Shown here one piece after another: positions 58,167 through 64,000 of a DNA stretch of 64,000 bases. This DNA is from Mycolicibacterium bacteremicum (GTDB taxonomy: Bacteria > Actinomycetota > Actinomycetes > Mycobacteriales > Mycobacteriaceae): assembly GCF_943913955.1 (NCBI RefSeq), contig NZ_CALUAE010000023.1, positions 15,839 through 79,838 on the forward strand. Direction: 5' to 3'. Both the position numbers and the translations under genes were made by a program. The notes below the pieces were generated by a model that saw only the letters and a list, made by a program, of their open reading frames with translations, ran no database searches and was not told where the DNA came from. The stretch's first letter is position 1; the number at the start of each line of letters is the position of its first letter.

Positions 58167-58782
58167 AGTCCGGCAGTGGCCGCGCGCAGACCTCGCGGGC
58201 CTCGGCATCGCTCATACCGAGCAACCGCAGTACGTCCTCGGTCACCGTATCGGCGGCCTGCGCGTCATCGCGATCGGGCTGAGCGCGCAGCAGGTTACCC
58301 AGACCCAGCAGTGCACCGCCGGCGACGGCCAGCGCGAGTTCGGGATCGTCGACGCGGAAGCGTTTCGCCGCGACGCCGGCCCGGATGTCGCGCAGCGCGC
58401 GCGGCGCCAACCCGCGATCGGACTGCAGCAGCATCAGCCCGTTCGCCAGCAGCACCTGACTCTCCTGGGGGCGGTTGCGGAACATGCGCCCGGTCAGCCG
58501 GAACGAGGCGGCGAAGATCTCGGCCGGGTCGTTCAGGTCGGCAGTGCACACGTCGAGCAGCGCACCGTGGGTGTCCAGCACCTCCGTGACCGCGGCCTCG
58601 AACAGTTGCTCGCGCGACTCGAAGTGGTTGTAGAAGGAGCCCATCCCGACGTCGGCGGCCTGGGTGATCTCCAGGATCGGCACGTTCAGCTTGCCGTCGG
58701 CGATGAACCGCTGCGCCGCCTCGACCAATGCGGCGCGGGTGCGCTGCTTACGGCGGTCGGTGCGGGTCGGTGCATCGGGCAT
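58153..58782 (-). CDS. TetR-family regulator of the divergent catabolic operon
   Basis: 209 aa. HTH (about residues 10-58) with RRKQRTRAALVEAAQRF, ITQAADVGMGSFYNHFESREQL. C-terminal effector domain unassigned. Divergent from the dioxygenase-FAH-monooxygenase-P450 operon; two nearly identical palindromes lie between, one just before its own ATG and one 15 bp before the operon's first ATG. It should repress both until an aromatic or lactone inducer binds. Confidence 0.88.
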   Translation of the reverse strand: MPDAPTRTDRRKQRTRAALVEAAQRFIADGKLNVPILEITQAADVGMGSFYNHFESREQLFEAAVTEVLDTHGALLDVCTADLNDPAEIFAASFRLTGRMFRNRPQESQVLLANGLMLLQSDRGLAPRALRDIRAGVAAKRFRVDDPELALAVAGGALLGLGNLLRAQPDRDDAQAADTVTEDVLRLLGMSDAEAREVCARPLPDFTSS

Positions 58783-58800
58783 GCAGCACAGTGTGCCTCA

Positions 58801-58822
58801 TTTCTGATGAATTCGTCAGAAA
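58801..58822. promoter_or_regulatory. TetR operator 1
   Basis: Near-perfect 22-bp palindrome; arms TTTCTGA / TCAGAAA are exact. Core TGATGAATTCGTCA (58805-58818). 19 bp upstream of the TetR ATG. Confidence 0.75.
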
Positions 58823-58848
58823 CTGTTGACTGAGCGTCTCGTCGTATG

Positions 58849-58862
58849 TGACGATTTCGTCA
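58849..58862. promoter_or_regulatory. TetR operator 2
   Basis: TGACGATTTCGTCA, matching operator 1 at 12 of 14 positions. Centres are 44 bp apart, about four helical turns. It ends 14 bp before the dioxygenase ATG and just before its AAGGAGA ribosome-binding site. Confidence 0.75.
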
Positions 58863-58876
58863 ACAAAGGAGATGGC

Positions 58877-60001
58877 ATGGCCACTGACGTGCATAAAGAC
58901 CTGCACAGCGAGCGCGGCGCCGTCCGCGGCGAGCACACCGGCCGGTCCCGTAACCCGCTGATCAAGGTGGCCGACCTGGCATGGCTGGAATTCGAGAAGC
59001 CCGACCTGACCCGCGCCGAGGCCTTCGCCCGGGCGTTCGGCTTCCAGACCGCCCAGCGCACGCCGACCGAGCTCCACCTGCGCGGCACCGACGCCGGCGC
59101 TCCCTGCGTGCTGCTGCGACACGGACCGCGGACCCGGTTCGGTGGACTGGCACTGCGGGCCGCCGACGAGGTCGACGTGCTGCGCATCGCCGACGCGACC
59201 GGTGCGGGCATCCGGCCGTTGCCCGAGGTGATCGGCGGCGTCGCGGTCGATCTCACCGATCCCAGCGGCACGCCGGTGCGAGTCGTCGCCGGGATGCACG
59301 CCCTGCCCGACACCCCGGTGCAGCAACCGTTGACACTCAACACCGGACGGGACGTCGCGCGCATCAACGCCACCCAGCGCCCGGCCCGGGTCCCGGCGCG
59401 GGTCCAGCGGCTCGGCCACGTGGTGCTGCAGTCCACCACCTACCTGACGACGCTGAACTGGTACCTGGACATGTTCGGGATGCTCGTCAGCGATTTCCTG
59501 TACTTCCCGGGCCAGCGTGACCGCGGCCCCACCATGAGCTTCATCCGGTGCGACCGCGGAAGCGAGCCCGCCGATCACCACACCCTGGCGCTCGCACTCG
59601 GCCCGGCCAACCGCTACGTGCATTCGGCGTATCAGGTCAGCGATCTCGACGCACTGGCCGCCGGCGGCGAATACCTCCGCGAGCGCGGCTATTCGCGGTC
59701 CTGGGGCATCGGGAGGCATATCCAGGGCGGCCAGCTGTTCGACTACTGGCGCGATCCCGACGGCTTCCTGGTCGAGCACTTCGCCGATGGCGACATGTTC
59801 GACAACACCCTGGAGCCCGGCTGGGCCGAATTCAGCGCCAGCGGGCTCTCGCAATGGGGCCCGCCCGTCACCCGTGACTTCCTGGGCACCGATGCCCGCT
59901 CGGTACGCCACGAGGCGGCCGCGATGCTGACCGCCCTGCGCGGCGAGAACGAATTCGACATCCGGCGCCTCGCCGGCCTACTGAAAGTAGCTGCCAAATG
60001 A
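58877..60001 (+). CDS. VOC-family extradiol-type dioxygenase
   Basis: 374 aa, ATG 58877 after AAAGGAGA. Two glyoxalase-fold halves as in extradiol ring-cleavage dioxygenases; the second half holds the candidate Fe ligands: His in RLGHVVLQS, His in RYVHSAYQV and Glu in FLVEHFADG. Likely cleaves a catechol-type ring meta to the hydroxyls. First gene of the operon; its stop overlaps the FAH gene (ATGA). Confidence 0.85.
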   Translation: MATDVHKDLHSERGAVRGEHTGRSRNPLIKVADLAWLEFEKPDLTRAEAFARAFGFQTAQRTPTELHLRGTDAGAPCVLLRHGPRTRFGGLALRAADEVDVLRIADATGAGIRPLPEVIGGVAVDLTDPSGTPVRVVAGMHALPDTPVQQPLTLNTGRDVARINATQRPARVPARVQRLGHVVLQSTTYLTTLNWYLDMFGMLVSDFLYFPGQRDRGPTMSFIRCDRGSEPADHHTLALALGPANRYVHSAYQVSDLDALAAGGEYLRERGYSRSWGIGRHIQGGQLFDYWRDPDGFLVEHFADGDMFDNTLEPGWAEFSASGLSQWGPPVTRDFLGTDARSVRHEAAAMLTALRGENEFDIRRLAGLLKVAAK

Positions 60002-60927
60002 CCATTTCCGTCCTCCGTACCGCCGACGCCTGGTGGGTGCGCACCGCCGAGGGCGCCGCCCGCATCGACACCGCGGCCACCACCACCGCCGAACTGCTGG
60101 CCGAGCGCGCGGCCCTGCAGACCACGGGCGAGCCCGTCGCGGTCGACAGCCTCGACCTGATCTCCCCCGTCACCACACCGTGCCGGGTGGTGGCGCAGAT
60201 GACGAACTTCGAATCCCATGTCCGCGATGCCGGGATGGATCCGAAAACGGTGCCCCTCACCTTCTTCCGCAAGTCCTCGGCCTCGGTCAGCGGGCCGTTC
60301 GACGATATCGTCAAGCCCGAGCACGTCCGGTTCCTCGACTACGAGGTGGAGATCGGTCTGGTCATCGGCCGCGACATCCCGGTGGGCACGGTGCTGACCG
60401 ACAACGATCTCGCCGGCGCGATCGCCGGGCTGGTCATCACCAACGATGTGTCCGCCCGCGACATCCAGCTCCCCCAGACCCAGTTCTACGAGGCCAAGTC
60501 CTACCCCACCTTCACCCCGGTCGGCCCCGAGCTCGTCCTGGTCGACGCCGACGAGCTCAAACGCTTCGGTGATCTGCGACTGCGTCTGTCGGTCAACGGA
60601 TCCGAACGTCAGAACGCCGTGGTCGAGGGTGACATGCTGTACCGGCCGCTGCAGGCGCTACAGTCGCTGACCCGGTTCCAGGACCTGTCCGCCGGCGACC
60701 TGGTGCTCACCGGCACCCCGGTCGGCACCGCGCTGAGCGCTCCGGCCAAGGTCATCGAGATCATCGGCAACCTGCTGCCGCCCGCGGTGAAGTGGAAGGC
60801 TTTCTTCACACGGCAGGCCGGCAACCAGAAGTACCTGCACGACGGCGATATCGTCGAGGCCACTGTCGCCACCGACGACGGCGCCATCGATCTCGGCCGC
60901 CAACGCATGCGGGTGCGCTATCCATGA
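59998..60927 (+). CDS. Fumarylacetoacetate hydrolase-family enzyme
   Basis: 309 aa. An N-terminal small domain, then the FAH core: FLDYEVEIGLVIGR with metal Glu residues, TNDVSARDIQLPQTQF, PVGPELV, and LTGTPVGTA. The family includes C-C hydrolases and decarboxylases acting on meta-cleavage products, which fits the dioxygenase directly upstream. Overlaps (ATGA) on both sides. Confidence 0.9.
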   Translation: MTISVLRTADAWWVRTAEGAARIDTAATTTAELLAERAALQTTGEPVAVDSLDLISPVTTPCRVVAQMTNFESHVRDAGMDPKTVPLTFFRKSSASVSGPFDDIVKPEHVRFLDYEVEIGLVIGRDIPVGTVLTDNDLAGAIAGLVITNDVSARDIQLPQTQFYEAKSYPTFTPVGPELVLVDADELKRFGDLRLRLSVNGSERQNAVVEGDMLYRPLQALQSLTRFQDLSAGDLVLTGTPVGTALSAPAKVIEIIGNLLPPAVKWKAFFTRQAGNQKYLHDGDIVEATVATDDGAIDLGRQRMRVRYP

Positions 60928-62066
60928 CCGGCCACGTGCCCGTCGTCGTCATCGGCGCCGGCCCCACCGGCCTGACCGCGGCAACCCTGTTGGCGCAGCG
61001 CCAGATCGACGTCCTGGTACTGGACCGCTGGCCCGATGTCTACCCGCAGCCACGCGCGGTCCATCTCGACGACGAGGTGTACCAGATCCTGGACCGGGTG
61101 GGCATCGCCAATGAGTTCGCCGCGATCTCCCGGCCCGGGATGGGACTGCAACTGGTCGACGAACGTCACCGGGTGCTGGCCCGCATCCGGCGCGGCATCG
61201 GCCGGCGCGGCGTCCCGCGGGCCAACATGTTCGACCAGCCCGAGCTGGAAAGACTGCTGCGCGCCAACAGCTCCCGGTTTCCCCGGCTGCAGCTGCGCGG
61301 CGGTGTCGAGGTCGTCGACATCGCGCCCGGCACCCCGGCGCGCGTCACGCTCGCCGATGGCGAGGTGATCACCTGCGACTACCTGCTGGGCTGCGATGGG
61401 GCGAACAGCCTGGTGCGCCGGTGCATCGGCGCCACCATGCGCGATCTGCGCTTCGATCAGCGCTGGCTGGTGGTGGACATCGCGACGACCGCCGACCTGG
61501 ACCAGTGGGACGGTGTACACCAGGTGTGCAGTGCGCGCCGGGCCGCGACCTACATGCGCATCGGCGACACCCGGTACCGGTGGGAATTCCAGCTGCTGCC
61601 CGGCGAAACCACCTCGGACTACGCCACGTTGGACCGCTTGCGGCCACTCATCGCGCCGTGGGTGAGCGCGCAGACCGACCTGGAATTACTGCGGGTCACC
61701 GAGTACACCTTTCGCGCCCAACTGGCCGACCGGTGGCGCCGCGACAACGCGTTCCTACTCGGTGACGCTGCGCACCTCACCCCGCCGTTCATCGGTCAGG
61801 GCATGGGGGCCGGATTGCGCGATGCGATGAGCCTGGCCGGCCTGCTGGCCGCGGTGCTGACCGGCGAGCAGCCCGCCGCGACACTGGACAACTATCAGAA
61901 CGAGCGGAAACCGCAGGCCCGCAGAATGATCCGGCTTGCACTGCTCGTCGGCCGGGCGATGACCGGCGGCGGGCGCACCGGCGATGCAATCCGGCGCGCG
62001 GTGGGTGCGATCGTGCCCATCCACCGCACCGAACCCCGCAGCACACCGGCCGGGAGGACCCGATGA
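60924..62066 (+). CDS. FAD-dependent aromatic hydroxylase (MhpA-like)
   Basis: 380 aa from ATG 60924. FAD dinucleotide motif VVIGAGPTGLTAA (8-20), the DG motif LGCDGANSLVR, and GDAAHLTPPFIGQGMGAG near residue 280. Group A flavin monooxygenase, closest in style to 3-(3-hydroxyphenyl)propionate hydroxylase but shorter, lacking the C-terminal thioredoxin-like domain. Likely makes the catechol substrate for the dioxygenase. Confidence 0.89.
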   Translation: MTGHVPVVVIGAGPTGLTAATLLAQRQIDVLVLDRWPDVYPQPRAVHLDDEVYQILDRVGIANEFAAISRPGMGLQLVDERHRVLARIRRGIGRRGVPRANMFDQPELERLLRANSSRFPRLQLRGGVEVVDIAPGTPARVTLADGEVITCDYLLGCDGANSLVRRCIGATMRDLRFDQRWLVVDIATTADLDQWDGVHQVCSARRAATYMRIGDTRYRWEFQLLPGETTSDYATLDRLRPLIAPWVSAQTDLELLRVTEYTFRAQLADRWRRDNAFLLGDAAHLTPPFIGQGMGAGLRDAMSLAGLLAAVLTGEQPAATLDNYQNERKPQARRMIRLALLVGRAMTGGGRTGDAIRRAVGAIVPIHRTEPRSTPAGRTR

Positions 62067-63226
62067 TCAGCTATGCCGCCGACATCTACCGCACCGGCGC
62101 CATCCTGGACCCGTATCCGCACTATCGGCGGCTGCGCGAGCTGGGACCGGTGGTGTGGCTGAACCGGCACAGCTGCTTCGCACTGCCCCGCTACGCCGAG
62201 TGCAAGGCCACCCTGCGCGATGACCGGCAGTTCCTGTCCCGCGACGGGGTCTCGCTGAACGCGGTCACCGATCGGCTGTCCCGGGGAACCACGCTCGCCA
62301 GCGACGGTGACGAGCACGCCGAGCGACGCAAACTCGTCGCGCACCGGCTGATGCCGCGGGCGCTGCGCGATATCGGCGATACAGTGCAGCAGCAGGCCGA
62401 GGCGGTGGTCGACGACGCCGCCGCCCGCGGGACCATCGACGGGGTCGAGCTCGCGACGGCGCTACCGCTGGCCGTGGTGCCCGACCTGGTCGGCTGGCCG
62501 CAGGATCGGCGCGAGCATCTCATCGCCTGGGGCGGCGCCACCTTCGACATCCTGGGCCCGCTGAATTGGCAGGCGGTCAAGGCGATTCCGCGGGCCTGGG
62601 AGATGCTGCGGTTCGCGCGGCGCGTGGTGCACCGCCACGATGTGCTGCCCGGCAGTATCGCCGACGAGTTGTTGACGGCCGCCGATGCCGGCGTCCTGGA
62701 CCGCGCCGAGTGTCCGAAGTTGATGGTCGACTACATCGCGCCCTCGCTGGACACCACCATCAGCGCCATCTCGAATGCGCTGTATTTGTTTGGTACCCAC
62801 CCCGAGCAGTGGGAGCTGATCAAGGAGGATCCCGATCTGATTCCGGCGGCGGTGAACGAGGTGGTGCGCTACGAATCGCCGCTGCGCGCGTTCGCCCGCC
62901 AGGTCCGCGCGGACACCGAGATCGCCGGCACCGCACTACCGGCCGGGTCGAAGGTGCTGGTGCTCTACGCCTCGGCCAACCGCGACGAGCAGGCCTGGGA
63001 CCAACCGGACACCTTCGACATCCGGCGCAGCGCCGGCGCGCACCTCGGATTCGGCAACGGTGCGCACGCCTGCGCCGGGCAGGGGTTGGCACGCCTGGAG
63101 TCCGTCGCCATCCTGCGGGCGTTGGTGCAGCGCGTGCACCGCATCGAGGTGGTCGGCGAACCACGGTGGGCGGTCAACAACATCATCCGCCGCCACCACA
63201 GCCTGCCGCTGCGGCTGCATGCGTGA
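62063..63226 (+). CDS. Cytochrome P450
   Basis: 387 aa soluble bacterial P450. ExxR in NEVVRYESP, haem loop FGNGAHACAGQG with Cys337. The I-helix reads YIAPSLDTTISAI: the usual acid-alcohol pair is Asp-Thr, with Pro-Ser where Gly is common. ATG overlaps the monooxygenase stop. No ferredoxin gene is adjacent. Probably performs an early hydroxylation in the operon's pathway. Confidence 0.93.
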   Translation: MISYAADIYRTGAILDPYPHYRRLRELGPVVWLNRHSCFALPRYAECKATLRDDRQFLSRDGVSLNAVTDRLSRGTTLASDGDEHAERRKLVAHRLMPRALRDIGDTVQQQAEAVVDDAAARGTIDGVELATALPLAVVPDLVGWPQDRREHLIAWGGATFDILGPLNWQAVKAIPRAWEMLRFARRVVHRHDVLPGSIADELLTAADAGVLDRAECPKLMVDYIAPSLDTTISAISNALYLFGTHPEQWELIKEDPDLIPAAVNEVVRYESPLRAFARQVRADTEIAGTALPAGSKVLVLYASANRDEQAWDQPDTFDIRRSAGAHLGFGNGAHACAGQGLARLESVAILRALVQRVHRIEVVGEPRWAVNNIIRRHHSLPLRLHA

Positions 63227-63244
63227 CGACAGCGGCGGCAAGCC

Positions 63245-64000
63245 CTACAGGTCGGCGAAGCAGGCGTCGCTCTCACCCGACGGGATGGTCGCGTCGGTAC
63301 TGGAGAAGGTGCCGTCCACCCCGGTGCCGGTGACCCGCACCGAGTCCGCCTTGATGCCCAGCGGATAGTTCTCGTTGAGCTGGGTGGTCAGTTCGTTCAG
63401 CGCGGTCTGCACGGTCGCCTTGTCGAACGCACCGGTGACGTCCTGCACGGTGAGTTCCAGATTGCCATCGCGCACTTCGGGTTTGGCGGTGATGGTGGTG
63501 TCCCCGGCGGCCTCCAGGATCAGGGTGCCCGCGCTCGCGTCGGTGCGCACGGCGGTGACCAGGTTGCCGACGACCGGTAGGTTCTCCGCCACGGTCTGCT
63601 TGATGCCGTCGGCGGTCCAGGACAGGTCGGCCGTGACCTTGCCGATGGTGCCCTTCGAGTCGGCCGAATCGGTCAGCTCGATATCGCTGAGCGTGACGTC
63701 GGCGGTCATCCCCCTGGCGGCCTGAACGCGGTCGCCGGTGGTGACGACCGAGATGTCGGTGTAGTGGTCGGTCAGGTACTGCCAGAGGAACGGCGGCGTC
63801 ACCGAGTACGACACATCGGCGGTGTCCTCGACCAGGCAGTCGGTGATATTGGAGAGCACCGTGCCGGCGCGGTGCCGCGCGAAGAGTTCGGCCCCGGCCA
63901 GGATGCCGACGAGGGCGGCGACCACGATGACGGCGGTCAGCACGACGGTCTGGCGGTTGCGTTTCGCCTTCGGCTCGGGTGATTGCGGGCCGGGCGGCAG
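63245..64000 (-). CDS. LmeA-like (DUF2993) phospholipid-binding protein, 5' end outside window
   Basis: Partial; about 250 residues are visible and the frame is open to the right edge. A basic, Pro-rich cytoplasmic segment (PGPQSPEPKAKRNRQ) precedes one membrane helix (VVLTAVIVVAALVGILAG), then a domain with FARHRAGTVLSNITDCL and PVVGNLVTAVRTDASAGTLIL, the DUF2993/LmeA pattern. LmeA binds phosphatidylinositol and supports lipomannan elongation. GTG 63943 is only an internal possibility. Confidence 0.85.
   Translation of the reverse strand: MPPGPQSPEPKAKRNRQTVVLTAVIVVAALVGILAGAELFARHRAGTVLSNITDCLVEDTADVSYSVTPPFLWQYLTDHYTDISVVTTGDRVQAARGMTADVTLSDIELTDSADSKGTIGKVTADLSWTADGIKQTVAENLPVVGNLVTAVRTDASAGTLILEAAGDTTITAKPEVRDGNLELTVQDVTGAFDKATVQTALNELTTQLNENYPLGIKADSVRVTGTGVDGTFSSTDATIPSGESDACFADL

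Overview
The window is high-GC actinobacterial DNA and reads as a rapidly growing mycobacterium (Mycolicibacterium type). The evidence is a mycobactin mbt-2 locus (mbtL-mbtM-mbtN with convergent mbtK), an MmpS/MmpL pair, DUF732-type exported proteins, an F420-type LLM oxidoreductase, a pgm/crcB-crcB neighbourhood like Rv3068c-Rv3070, IdeR-like iron boxes, and many leaderless-looking starts (TANNNT 6-8 nt before ATG/GTG). No phage, plasmid, IS or CRISPR signature was seen. The species cannot be named from the sequence.

Left part (1-19.8 kb): a hydroxamate siderophore locus that I read as exochelin biosynthesis. A giant NRPS on the minus strand runs off the left edge. Its visible order is A-T-E / C-A-T / C-A-T-E / C. 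The specificity codes I extracted are DINYWGGIGK (formyl-hydroxyornithine), IDTVISAGDK (beta-alanine-like, Asp shifted to position 236) and DMENLGLINK (hydroxyornithine). This matches exochelin: D-formyl-hydroxyornithine, beta-Ala, D-hydroxyornithine, and so on. Upstream in the same operon are an asymmetric ABC half-transporter pair and an MbtH-like protein. Around it are an FxbA-type formyltransferase, an ornithine N-hydroxylase, a PanD paralogue (aspartate to beta-alanine) and a siderophore-binding lipoprotein. IdeR-like boxes sit in both divergent promoter regions.

Middle-left (19.8-32.5 kb): a DUF2236 protein with a divergent TetR; an mmpS-mmpL-DUF732-exported protein operon divergent from a TetR; a tightly overlapping five-gene operon (LLM oxidoreductase, sulfotransferase, DUF1214, VOC, carboxylesterase) of unknown pathway; then tRNA-Ala(GGC).

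Middle-right (32.5-46.5 kb): MFS transporter and phosphoglucomutase, hemerythrin-like protein, a BTAD/AAA regulator, a two-gene CrcB/Fluc fluoride channel, the mbt-2 mycobactin locus behind a third IdeR-like box, a patatin-like lipase and DUF2237.

Right part (46.5-64 kb): a large exported beta-propeller/beta-helix protein; a GlcNAc/glucose PTS set (EIIA-nagB-nagA divergent from EIICB); an exported chorismate mutase with a D-aminoacylase-type amidohydrolase; a 634-bp non-coding stretch with degenerate repeats and a DnaA-box-like site; an AbiEi-like protein; and a TetR with two matching palindromic operators controlling a VOC dioxygenase-FAH hydrolase-FAD monooxygenase-P450 operon that looks like aromatic or lactone catabolism. 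An LmeA-like gene runs off the right edge.
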